This document shows positions 1 through 7,730 of a DNA stretch of 64,000 nucleotides, piece after piece. Position 1 is the first letter of the stretch. The number at the start of each line of letters is the position of its first letter. Under the pieces are notes generated by a model. The model was not told the origin of the DNA and searched no databases. It saw only the letters and a list, made by a program, of their open reading frames with translations. Both the position numbers and the translations under genes were made by a program. Origin of the DNA: Corallococcus macrosporus DSM 14697 (GTDB lineage Bacteria > Myxococcota > Myxococcia > Myxococcales > Myxococcaceae); the NCBI RefSeq assembly GCF_002305895.1, contig NZ_CP022203.1, forward strand, positions 5,620,501 through 5,684,500. The letters are read 5' to 3'.

Positions 1-3000
1 TGCCCTGGCACCGCCATCACCCATAGCTTGCTGACGCCGCTGGGGCAGCGCACCAGGACCTCCAGCTCCCGGCCCGCTTCGATTCGCGCCTTCAACAGCG
101 GCGTGCCACCCGGCAGCAAGGCGCCGCTGACGTGGACCTCACAGCCGGGAGCCGCGCCCGTCACGCTGAGCAGGCCCGTGGTGCCCGGCTCCGGCGAGGC
201 GTCCGCCAGCGTGCGCACGTCGATTCCCTCGCGCTGCTGCGTGGTCCCGAACCGCCGCAGCTTCCCGTCCACCGCCGTGGAGATGAGCAACGGGCCACCC
301 GAAGGGTCATGCACGTCCGTCCCCGGCACGTAGCGCAGGCCGCCGACATAGACATGCTCGCCGGCCCCCACGTTGACGAAGCTGGAGTTCGTGTCGCGCG
401 CCAGCACCACCGCCACCACGGCCAGCACCAGCGCGCCGCCGCCCGCGATGCCCAACCACTTCCACGGTGGCCGCTTGCCCGCGGCGTCGCTGTCGGGGGC
501 GACGGCACGCGCCGCGGGACGCGCTGGAGCGGGCTCGGCGAGCCGCGCGGCGCTGGCCTGAGCGCCGTGGCCCTGCGCCGGTCCGGGAGGACGCGGCGAC
601 GCATGCTGCGGCTGGGAGGCACGCGGCGATGCGGGCATGGCCGGCTGCGACTGGGAGGCACGCGGCGATGCGGGCATGGCCAGGTGCGGCTGGGAGGCGC
701 GCGGCGCGGGAGGGGGCGGCGGCGAGGGCGGCGGCGGCGCTCCCAGGTTGAGCGGCACCACCTCGGTGCGGTCGTTCGCGTCGTCCTCGGAGACGGGGAT
801 GCCCGGGAAGGAGTCATCCGGCGGAGGCGGCGCCGGGGGCCGCGACGCTGGCGCCGCGACACCGACGGGCCGAGGCGGGTGCGCCGTGGGGACCGGAGGC
901 CCCGGACGGGAGAGGCTGCCGCTGCCGCCCGTGCCCGGACGGCTGCCAGCGACGGGCACGCTGCCCCGGCTGGGCGTCCGTCCATCCATGGGCGCGGACA
1001 TCTCCCCACTGCCGATGTTGCCGCTGCCGGTCCCCGAGGGCACGGGCCGCGGGTGGCTGCCCGTGCCGCCCACGGCGGAGGGCGCGAACTCCACCAGCCG
1101 GTCTCCCAGCGTGTCCTTGAAGAACTGGGCCACCGCCGCGGGCGACGAGTTGAGCCGGTGGTGCGCCATCACCGCTTCAATCTCCTCGCGCAGCGCCGCG
1201 GCGGACGGCGTGCGGCGCGCCGGGTCCTTCACCAGCGCGCGGAGGACGAGGTCGGAGACGTCCTGCGGGATGTTCGGCTTGAGCTGCGACGGCACCGGCG
1301 CCGGGTCCCGGACGATGGCCTGCAGCGTCGCCGCGTCGTGGTCCCTGCGGAACGGGAGCGTGCCGGTGAGCAGCTCGAAGAGCACCACGCCCAGCGCGAA
1401 CACGTCGTTGCGCGCGTCCAGCGTGCGCCCGGACGCCGCCTCCGGGGAGATGTACGAAATCTTCCCCTTCAGCACGCCGGCCTGCGTGTGCTCCTCGCCC
1501 GCCACCTTGGCGATGCCGAAGTCGCTCAGCTTGATGGCGCCGTCCAGCGAGATGAGGACGTTGTGCGGGCTGACGTCGCGGTGCACCACCGGGTGCGGCG
1601 TGCCCGCCGGGTCCACGTAGGCATGGGCGTAGTGCAGGCCCGCGGCCACCTCCGCCACGATGCGCAGCGCGTGCTCCAGCGGGAGCGCCAGCCCCTTGCG
1701 CCGCAGCTCGATGACCAGCTTCTTCAGGTCCGGCCCGCGCACGTACTCCATGAGGATGTACGCGACGCCGTCGGACACGCCCACGTCGAAGGTCTGCACG
1801 ACGTTCGGGTGCGTCAGCCGCGCGTTGGCGCGGGCCTCCGCGAAGAGCATGTCGACGAACTCGGGGTTCTCCGCGAACTGCGGGAGAATCTTCTTCATCA
1901 CCACGAACTTCTCGAAGCCCTTCACGCCCACCTGCTTGGCGAGGAAGACCTCCGCCATGCCGCCCTGCCCCAGCCGCCGGATGACGTTCAGCTTGGAGCT
2001 GCCCAGCGAGTTGGAGATGTCGGTGGACGCGCCCTGACGGGCCGCCGGGTCGATGTTCGTGGCGCCGAAGAGGTACTGACTGAGGGCGCGCGTCTCCAGC
2101 GCCTCCAGCTCCTCCAGCGGCCGGTCCGTGAGCTGCATCCGCGCCAGCAGCCCCTGGAGCTGGGGCATGTGCGGGACGCGGGCGTTGCCGCCGCAGATGG
2201 GGCACGGCACGTCCACGCCCGCGTCCTGCGCCCGCAGCTTCGCCAGGTAGTCCATGGCCTGGACGCGCTGGTGGCTCACCTGCCCGCAGTTGCGGCAGTC
2301 ACACGGCAGCCACAGCGTGGCCAACCGCACCGGCAGCACCTTGGCCGAGCGCGCCAGCACCGCCAGCGCCGGCGGCGGCACCCGGCACAGCACCACGTGC
2401 GCGCCCTGGGCCGCCGTCTCCAGCACCTGCTCCAGCTTCGGCAGGGCCTCCGGCTCCACCTTGCTGACGTGGCTGAAGTCGAAGCCGACGCGGCCCTCCA
2501 GGCCCGACGCCAGCCGGCGCACGTTGAGGTCTCCCTTCAACGCGCTGGCCAGGGTGATGTACGTGATGTCGTCCTGGATGATCTTCAGGTGCTGCGCCAG
2601 CTCCGGCTGCTCCGTCGGCATGCTGGCGCGCAGGTAGCGCATGACGACCGGGTCCACCTGGCCGAACTGCTGCCGCCGCGCGTAGTCGAAGAACTCGCCC
2701 GGCAGGTCCGCGAACTCCAGCGGCCCCTGGCACACGGGGCAGGTGTGCTCGGGCGCGCGCTCCTCGGAGATGACCTGCGCCTCGTCCAGCAGGTTCACCA
2801 GCCGCAGCCGGTCCTCGTCGCAGGCGCGGCAGGTGTAGGGCGCGAGCAAGGAGAGGACGCGGGCGACGCCAGCGAAGCCCTCCACCATGTTGAGCTGGTC
2901 CACGATGACGGGCGGCGCGTGGACCACGTAGAGCCCCAGCGCCCCCGGGGGCAGCTTGGCGGCGAACTCAATCCACCGCCGCACCCCGAAGGAGCTGATG

Positions 3001-3173
3001 CGCTCCACCTGCCCCAGGTCGACCACCAGGAGCCCGTTGAGCTCCGGGCTGGTGGACGTCAGGGGGAACGTTTCGTCGATGTAGCCGGAGATCCGGACGT
3101 GGGTGATCGTCCCCACGCGGAGCCGGCTGATGATGGCGTTGGAAACCTGGCTATCCACCGGCCCTGACCTCAT
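1..3173 (-). CDS. Ser/Thr protein kinase with two STAS-like and two Cys-pair segments, 3' end cut by the window
   Basis: The frame is open from ATG at 3173 to base 1, so at least 1057 residues are seen and the C-terminus is missing. Visible order: STAS-like fold about 15-110 (DLGQVERISSFGVRRW), Cys pairs CRAC (115-118) and CPVC (145-148), a second STAS-like stretch about 205-285 (DFSHVSKVEPEAL), Cys cluster CDCRNC (291-296) and CPIC (324-327), then a Hanks-type kinase domain about 395-670 with GQGGMAEV (403-410), Lys 427/428, HRDVSPHN (531-538) and DFG (551-553). A Pro/Ser/Ala-rich linker, a membrane helix near 902-923 and an outer segment follow. The kinase should phosphorylate cytosolic Ser/Thr. 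STAS domains normally bind GHKL anti-sigma-type proteins, and such a gene sits directly upstream with a 4-bp ATGA overlap. Paired Cys motifs suggest zinc ribbons. The domain order was read by eye; the kinase call is certain, the STAS calls are moderately strong. Confidence 0.9.
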   Translation of the reverse strand, partial: MRSGPVDSQVSNAIISRLRVGTITHVRISGYIDETFPLTSTSPELNGLLVVDLGQVERISSFGVRRWIEFAAKLPPGALGLYVVHAPPVIVDQLNMVEGFAGVARVLSLLAPYTCRACDEDRLRLVNLLDEAQVISEERAPEHTCPVCQGPLEFADLPGEFFDYARRQQFGQVDPVVMRYLRASMPTEQPELAQHLKIIQDDITYITLASALKGDLNVRRLASGLEGRVGFDFSHVSKVEPEALPKLEQVLETAAQGAHVVLCRVPPPALAVLARSAKVLPVRLATLWLPCDCRNCGQVSHQRVQAMDYLAKLRAQDAGVDVPCPICGGNARVPHMPQLQGLLARMQLTDRPLEELEALETRALSQYLFGATNIDPAARQGASTDISNSLGSSKLNVIRRLGQGGMAEVFLAKQVGVKGFEKFVVMKKILPQFAENPEFVDMLFAEARANARLTHPNVVQTFDVGVSDGVAYILMEYVRGPDLKKLVIELRRKGLALPLEHALRIVAEVAAGLHYAHAYVDPAGTPHPVVHRDVSPHNVLISLDGAIKLSDFGIAKVAGEEHTQAGVLKGKISYISPEAASGRTLDARNDVFALGVVLFELLTGTLPFRRDHDAATLQAIVRDPAPVPSQLKPNIPQDVSDLVLRALVKDPARRTPSAAALREEIEAVMAHHRLNSSPAAVAQFFKDTLGDRLVEFAPSAVGGTGSHPRPVPSGTGSGNIGSGEMSAPMDGRTPSRGSVPVAGSRPGTGGSGSLSRPGPPVPTAHPPRPVGVAAPASRPPAPPPPDDSFPGIPVSEDDANDRTEVVPLNLGAPPPPSPPPPPAPRASQPHLAMPASPRASQSQPAMPASPRASQPQHASPRPPGPAQGHGAQASAARLAEPAPARPAARAVAPDSDAAGKRPPWKWLGIAGGGALVLAVVAVVLARDTNSSFVNVGAGEHVYVGGLRYVPGTDVHDPSGGPLLISTAVDGKLRRFGTTQQREGIDVRTLADASPEPGTTGLLSVTGAAPGCEVHVSGALLPGGTPLLKARIEAGRELEVLVRCPSGVSKLWVMAVPG
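612..704 (-). repeat. 39-bp tandem repeat in the kinase linker
   Basis: A unit beginning CTGGGAGGCACGCGGCGATG (+ strand) occurs at 612 and 651 with a period of 39 bp, and a decayed third copy starts at 690. The period is a multiple of three, so the repeats stay in frame and encode a repeated Ala/Ser/Pro/Gln-rich stretch of the cytoplasmic linker before the membrane helix. Confidence 0.85.
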
Positions 3174-4012
3174 TGAAGACAGAACAGCAGCGACTTGGGT
3201 TGTGCGGCGCGGCGGCGGGCCTCCCCCAGGTCCACCACGCACAGGACTCGTGACTCTCGGCCAGCCGCCACACGGACCGCCACCGCATCACTGTGCTCCA
3301 GGATGCGCCGCAGCCCCAGCCCCGCCCCTCCTCCGGACGCATCCACCTGGACGCGTCCGCCCCACCCCTCCAGCGCCCGGGCGAAAGGGCCCGGACGCAG
3401 ACCGCCGAAGCGGTCCACGACTTCCAGCCACACGCGGCCCTCCTCCACCACGTAGGACAGCTCGCACGCGTCCTCCGGCGCCACCTCGCGGACCTCGGCG
3501 CGGCGGTGCGCGTAGCGGTGCTGCCCCTGCGCGTCCACGGGCGCGTCCCACAGCGCGTTGGCCGCCAGCTCGTGCACCACGTCGGCCACCAGCGCCGCCG
3601 CCGTGCGCGAGCCCCGCGCCTGCGTCACCGCCCGCGCCGCGGCCTCCCCCGTGGCGTTGATGTCCGCCACGGCCTGGAGCCGGTGCCGCGAGGCCCCCGG
3701 AGGGAGCAGCGCGTCCCCCCGCAGCAAGGCCCCCAGCAGCCGCGTCTCCCACGCGGAGGGATGACCGTCCGCGCCGCGCGTGGCCAGCAGCAACGCGGGG
3801 GGCTCGCGGCGCAGGGACTCCGCGTGCGCGGGTGACAGCTTCCCGTCGAAGAGCACCAGGCGCCGGAGCCCCGAGGGCGACCCCGGCCCCTGACACAGCG
3901 CCACCCCGTCCCGCGCGAGGATGGGCGCCGCCTGCTCCACCAGCGCCGGAGCCAGTGAGTCGTCTGCAATCAACAGGAGGCCACCAGCCTCCAGGTGGGG
4001 GGCGGTACTCAA
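3170..4012 (-). CDS. GHKL-ATPase (RsbW/RsbT-like) protein with an N-terminal receiver-like region
   Basis: 280 residues. The C-terminal half carries ATP-binding motifs of the HATPase_c/GHKL type seen in anti-sigma kinases: N-box DVVHELAANAL (about 160-175), a D-box-like VVDRFGGL, and the G2 box GGGAGLGL near 235-245. The first ~110 residues begin LLLIADDS and look like a degenerate response-regulator or ATP-less fold; I cannot assign them firmly. The start is TTG at 4012, because no ATG is available and the frame begins 4 bp after the TonB-receptor stop. The stop overlaps the start of the STAS-kinase gene (ATGA). Known biology: RsbW-like ATPases bind STAS proteins and sigma factors or anti-sigma partners. 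Inference: its partner is the STAS part of the downstream kinase, and the PP2C phosphatase of the same gene run resets it. Confidence 0.8.
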   Translation of the reverse strand: MSTAPHLEAGGLLLIADDSLAPALVEQAAPILARDGVALCQGPGSPSGLRRLVLFDGKLSPAHAESLRREPPALLLATRGADGHPSAWETRLLGALLRGDALLPPGASRHRLQAVADINATGEAAARAVTQARGSRTAAALVADVVHELAANALWDAPVDAQGQHRYAHRRAEVREVAPEDACELSYVVEEGRVWLEVVDRFGGLRPGPFARALEGWGGRVQVDASGGGAGLGLRRILEHSDAVAVRVAAGRESRVLCVVDLGEARRRAAQPKSLLFCLQ

Positions 4013-4015
4013 GAG

Positions 4016-6619
4016 CTAGTAACGAACCTTGACTTCGCTGAAGAACGACTGGGGCGGCGCGGGGAAGCCGTGGGATTCCTCGTACTGCGCGTTGAAGAGG
4101 TTGGAGCCGAGGAACGACACGGAGATGCCGTCGTAGACGTTGAAGCCCACGCGCGCGCTGGCCGTGACGTAGCTGGGGAGCTGCACGCGGGTGGTGGGCA
4201 GGCCCGTCGTCTCATCCACCTCGAAGCCCGGGTCGTACCGCGAGCCCACCAGCAGCGCGTACAGCTCCACGAAGGCCACCTTGCCGATGTTGGTGCGGCC
4301 ACGCGCGTAGATGCGGTGGGCCGGCGCGTAGTCCAGCGGGGACTGCGGGCCGTCGTCGTACGGCAGCGCCTTGGCGTCCAGGAACTGGTAGGCGATGTCG
4401 AAGGACGAGTTGATGGACGGAATCTGCGCGGCCGCCTCCAGCTCGAAGCCCGCCACCCGCGCGTCGCCCATGTTCTGGAACTGCGACACGGAGCCGAAGA
4501 CGAGCTGCTGGTTGATGAAGTTCTTCGCCAGGTTGTAGAAGCCCGTGCCCGTCAGGCGGACCCTCCGTTCGAAGGGCCAGAAATCCACCGACGCCTCGAT
4601 GGTGTCCAGCGTCTCCGCGCGCAGGTTTCCATTGCCCACCAGTGTGGCCGCGTACATCTGTTGGTTGATGGCCAGCTCCGCCAGGGTGGGCGCGCGGAAG
4701 GCGCGGCCGTAGTTGGTGCGCAGCGTCAGCAGCTCCGGCACCGCGTGGAACACCACGCTGGCGCGCGGCGAAATCTGGTCCGTGCGGTTCCGCCAGACGC
4801 GCTCGGGAATCTGGTAGCGGTCGTAGCGGGCGCCCGCGCCCAGCACCAGGCGGTTGAAGAGCCGGTACTCCGCGTCCACGAAGCCACCGAGGATGGTCTG
4901 CCGCGTGTCGTCCATGCTCAGCTCGGGCAGGACGTTGGGCACGTTGACGGTGTCCGCCTTCAAGTCACCGCCGAAGGTGACGTTGAGGTCGCCCAGGGTC
5001 CACAGCGCGCGCGCCTCGCCGCCCAGCCGGCGCCGCTTGCCCAGCGCGCGGGTGGGGTCGCCACCGAAGGCGTTCTCCATCTGCACGTCGCGGCGCTTGA
5101 AGAAGCCGTACGCCTGGCCGAACAGGCGCAGGTTGTCGGTGACCTGCTGGTCCACCTGCGCGGAGGCGTTGAAGTTCTGCACCGACTCGGAGTCGTTCGG
5201 CGTGTAGTGGCAGCGGCCGCAGTTGCCCACGGTGGAGATGTGCGTGCCACCCGGGCGGCCAATCTCCGCGTCCGTGAAGTCCGCGTCCAGCGCCAGCGGG
5301 CCGATGCGCACCTTGCCGTTGACCTGGTGGACCAGCGAGTCCTGGTTGGTGTCCACGCGGCCCACGCGCGGGTCGTTGAAGAGCTGCGGGCCGTCCGAGC
5401 CGAAGCCGTAGTAGCCCAGCAGGGCCTCCACCGGGCCGCCCCGGCCGGCCACCGTGCCGTGCAGGCGCCACGTCTGGTCCTGGCCCGCCAGCACGCGGGC
5501 CTCGGCGCCCACGTTCTTCCCCTTCTCGATGAGGTCCGACGGCTGGCGCTGGATGACGTTGATGACGCCGCTGAAGGCGTTGGAGCCGTACAGCGAGGAC
5601 CCTGGACCGCGGATGACCTCCACCTGCTTGAGGTTGGTGAGCGGCGTCGTCTCATCCGCGTAGAACTGGCCCGTCCACGGGTCCGTCAGCGGCCGGCCGT
5701 CCTGGAGCAGCAGCAGGCGGTTGGACAGGTAGTTGGAGCCCAGGCCACGCGCGCTCACCGCCGCCTTGCGCATGGAGCCCCGGCGGCACTCCATGCCGGG
5801 GAAGTACTGGATGGCCTCGCACAGCGTGAACTGGCCGGTGCCCTCCAGCTCGTCGGCCGGAATCCAGGACACCGTGAGGGGCACGTCGGAGATGCGCTGC
5901 TTGCGCTTGCCGGCGGTCGTCACCACCGCCTCGCTGAGCACGCGGTTGACGGACTCCTCCAGGGCGTCAGCCCCGCCCAGCGGGTCGTCCCCCAGGCCCG
6001 CGAGCCCGGAGGGCGGCGGCAGGGGCCGGTCCAGGGCCGGCTCCGCGAAGGGCGCGCTGATGGGCACGTTCGACGCGGGCGCGGGCTGGTGCGCGGGCAG
6101 CGTGGCGGTGGCCGGCGGCGGGTTCGTCGGCGCGTCCGGCGGGTTGAAGTCCGTGCCCACCGGCGGCAGGGCCCGCGGCGCGGCGGGCTCGGCCGTCAGC
6201 GGCGTGGCCGGCGTGAGGGGCGCCGCGGCGGGCGTGGTCACCGGCGGGGGCGGCATGGGCGGCATGGCCGGCGGGCTCGAGGAGGAGGAGTCCTCCGAAC
6301 CGGGCCCGCTGCCCAGCACCGGAATCTCCTGCGCGTCCTCGTCCTCGACGGGCGCCGGCTTGACGGCCTTGCGCGGCTTCCTCGCCGTCTTGCTGGAAGT
6401 GGAGCGCGTGGACGCCGCGGGCTTCACCACCCGCCGCCTGCGCTTCACCTTGGAAGGGGCCTCTTTTTCGCCGGTGTCCTGCGCCACCGCGCTTGAAGGA
6501 ACGACGAAGGCCAGGAAGCACAACATGAGGGACAGCGGCAGGCCGGCGCGCATGGCGCGGCGTCCGGCAACCGCCTTCGCCGCGCCTCGCCGCGGCTCAC
6601 CGAACACAGTCGAGTGCAT
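4016..6619 (-). CDS. TonB-dependent outer-membrane receptor
   Basis: A TonB-dependent transporter/receptor. From the start chosen here (ATG at 6619) it has 867 residues; ATG at 6553 is equally possible and gives a cleaner signal peptide (MRAGLPLSLM then VVPSSAVAQD). The open frame itself reaches back to 6793. After the signal comes a Lys/Arg- and Pro-rich periplasmic stretch of ~180 residues, unusually long, then the plug (AVVTTAGKRKQRISDVPLTV, with VEVIRGPGSSLYGSNAFSGV typical of plugs) and a 22-strand type barrel ending in an aromatic residue (SEVKVRY). A CGRCH (CXXCH) motif lies in the first third of the barrel. Such receptors import chelated metals or other scarce ligands, or act as signal transducers. 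The next gene downstream starts 4 bp after its stop, and a PhnD-like binding protein lies upstream. No ligand can be named from sequence. Confidence 0.93.
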   Translation of the reverse strand: MHSTVFGEPRRGAAKAVAGRRAMRAGLPLSLMLCFLAFVVPSSAVAQDTGEKEAPSKVKRRRRVVKPAASTRSTSSKTARKPRKAVKPAPVEDEDAQEIPVLGSGPGSEDSSSSSPPAMPPMPPPPVTTPAAAPLTPATPLTAEPAAPRALPPVGTDFNPPDAPTNPPPATATLPAHQPAPASNVPISAPFAEPALDRPLPPPSGLAGLGDDPLGGADALEESVNRVLSEAVVTTAGKRKQRISDVPLTVSWIPADELEGTGQFTLCEAIQYFPGMECRRGSMRKAAVSARGLGSNYLSNRLLLLQDGRPLTDPWTGQFYADETTPLTNLKQVEVIRGPGSSLYGSNAFSGVINVIQRQPSDLIEKGKNVGAEARVLAGQDQTWRLHGTVAGRGGPVEALLGYYGFGSDGPQLFNDPRVGRVDTNQDSLVHQVNGKVRIGPLALDADFTDAEIGRPGGTHISTVGNCGRCHYTPNDSESVQNFNASAQVDQQVTDNLRLFGQAYGFFKRRDVQMENAFGGDPTRALGKRRRLGGEARALWTLGDLNVTFGGDLKADTVNVPNVLPELSMDDTRQTILGGFVDAEYRLFNRLVLGAGARYDRYQIPERVWRNRTDQISPRASVVFHAVPELLTLRTNYGRAFRAPTLAELAINQQMYAATLVGNGNLRAETLDTIEASVDFWPFERRVRLTGTGFYNLAKNFINQQLVFGSVSQFQNMGDARVAGFELEAAAQIPSINSSFDIAYQFLDAKALPYDDGPQSPLDYAPAHRIYARGRTNIGKVAFVELYALLVGSRYDPGFEVDETTGLPTTRVQLPSYVTASARVGFNVYDGISVSFLGSNLFNAQYEESHGFPAPPQSFFSEVKVRY

Positions 6620-6815
6620 CGTTCTCACATCCAGGGGTGGAGCATGGACACCCGAGGTCCTGTACGTGCGACCCGGAGACGGGGGCGGCGTCAGCGCTTG
6701 CGTCGGGGGGAACGCTTTTTCACGGCTGGACACCAACGCCATCATTTTCAAGCTACCCCAGACCCCACGCCGGGCCAAGTCGTTGGCTCTCATTCTCTAG
6801 AAACTCGGGAAAGTA
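6620..6815 (-). other. 196-bp spacer between the PhnD-like gene and the TonB receptor
   Basis: This is the only large gap in the six-gene run. The receptor frame stays open through most of it (to 6793) but the translated stretch has no signal peptide and unlike composition, so I treat it as leader. It may carry a separate promoter for the receptor. I see no riboswitch-like conserved box. Confidence 0.4.
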
Positions 6816-7730
6816 TCAGTCGTCCGGCTGTTCCGACGACACGGCGAGGTCACCCACGAAGGACGGCAGCGCGGGCCCCAGCTCCTCGGCGCGCACCAGC
6901 ACGCTGGACTCCACGCGGAGGTCGGCGCTGTCGGCGAGCACGGGCTGGCGGCGCGGCGGGCCCCGCGTGACGAGCTTCCGGAAGTCCTCGAAGTCCTTGT
7001 CCTGGAGCCGCGCGAACGCGTCGAACGGCGCCACCGCGCCCACCTTCCCCAGCGCGCTGGTGAGGACGGCCTCGTGGTTGCGCAGGTCCACCAGCAGGGC
7101 GCCCGGCACGCGGCCACTGCGGAAGAGGACGCGCACGTCCCTGGGCACGTGCGCCAGCGGCACGAGCGCCGCATCCGCGCCCTTGGCCTCCAGCATCTTC
7201 AACGCGGACTCCACGTTGGGCACGGGGGCCAGCTTGAAGTGCTTCTGGGCGTCCAGGTCTCCGCCGAGCACCACGTGGGTGACGAACTTCGGGTCGGCCG
7301 GGCCCGCGCCCTTGACGTGCGCCAGGCGCTTGCCGGCGAGGTCCTTCACCGCGCCGCGCTGCAACGCGACGATGGCCCAGCGCTGCTGGGTGTCACCGGC
7401 GCGGGAGGCCCAGGCCACCGGCTTCGCCTTGGCGCCGAGCTGCACGGCGGCCCACGCGTCCACCACCGCGAAGTCCACCAGCCCGCCCGCCACCGCGCGG
7501 GAGAAGTCCTCGTAGCGGCCGAAGCTCTTCGCGGCCACGGGCGCGTCCAGCGTCTCCGACAGCCGCGCGGCCAGGGCCTCCGCGTATTCGAAGCGCTCCT
7601 GTCCATCCGCCAGCGTGGTGGCCAGGAAGACGCCCAGGGTGGCCTTCTTCGGCGCCGCGGCCGCGGCACCCGCGGCCAGGGTGCAGGCCAGCACCAGGCC
7701 AGCCAGGAGGGAACGGGGTGACGTCTTCAT
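6816..7730 (-). CDS. PhnD-like periplasmic substrate-binding protein
   Basis: 304 residues from ATG at 7730. A Sec signal peptide (MKTSPRSLLAGLVLACTLAA, cleavage after AAAAA) precedes a PhnD/SsuA/transferrin-type fold: LGVFLATTLADGQERFEYAEAL at the N-terminus, FAVVDAWAAVQL, and DLAGKRLAHVKG, which matches the hinge region of phosphonate/phosphite binding proteins (family resemblance read by eye). The start ATG overlaps the stop of the upstream TPR gene (ATGA), so the two are translationally coupled. No ABC permease or ATPase gene is nearby, which is unusual for this family. Inference: it acts as a ligand-sensing or ligand-delivering protein for the adjacent TonB receptor or for the phosphatase sensor rather than for an ABC importer. 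Confidence 0.8.
   Translation of the reverse strand: MKTSPRSLLAGLVLACTLAAGAAAAAPKKATLGVFLATTLADGQERFEYAEALAARLSETLDAPVAAKSFGRYEDFSRAVAGGLVDFAVVDAWAAVQLGAKAKPVAWASRAGDTQQRWAIVALQRGAVKDLAGKRLAHVKGAGPADPKFVTHVVLGGDLDAQKHFKLAPVPNVESALKMLEAKGADAALVPLAHVPRDVRVLFRSGRVPGALLVDLRNHEAVLTSALGKVGAVAPFDAFARLQDKDFEDFRKLVTRGPPRRQPVLADSADLRVESSVLVRAEELGPALPSFVGDLAVSSEQPDD

Noticed and set aside
132-3167. Long open frame on the + strand of the first 3 kb (over 1000 codons)
   Set aside because: It is antisense to the STAS-kinase. It is Arg/His/Gly-rich with no recognisable domain, which is the usual shadow of a high-GC gene.
5207-5221. c-type cytochrome
   Set aside because: A single CXXCH inside a TonB barrel is not sufficient; no cytochrome fold or other haem ligand is visible.
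3995-6496. Long + strand open frame across the TonB-receptor gene
   Set aside because: Antisense shadow; the minus strand has plug and barrel motifs and a signal peptide.
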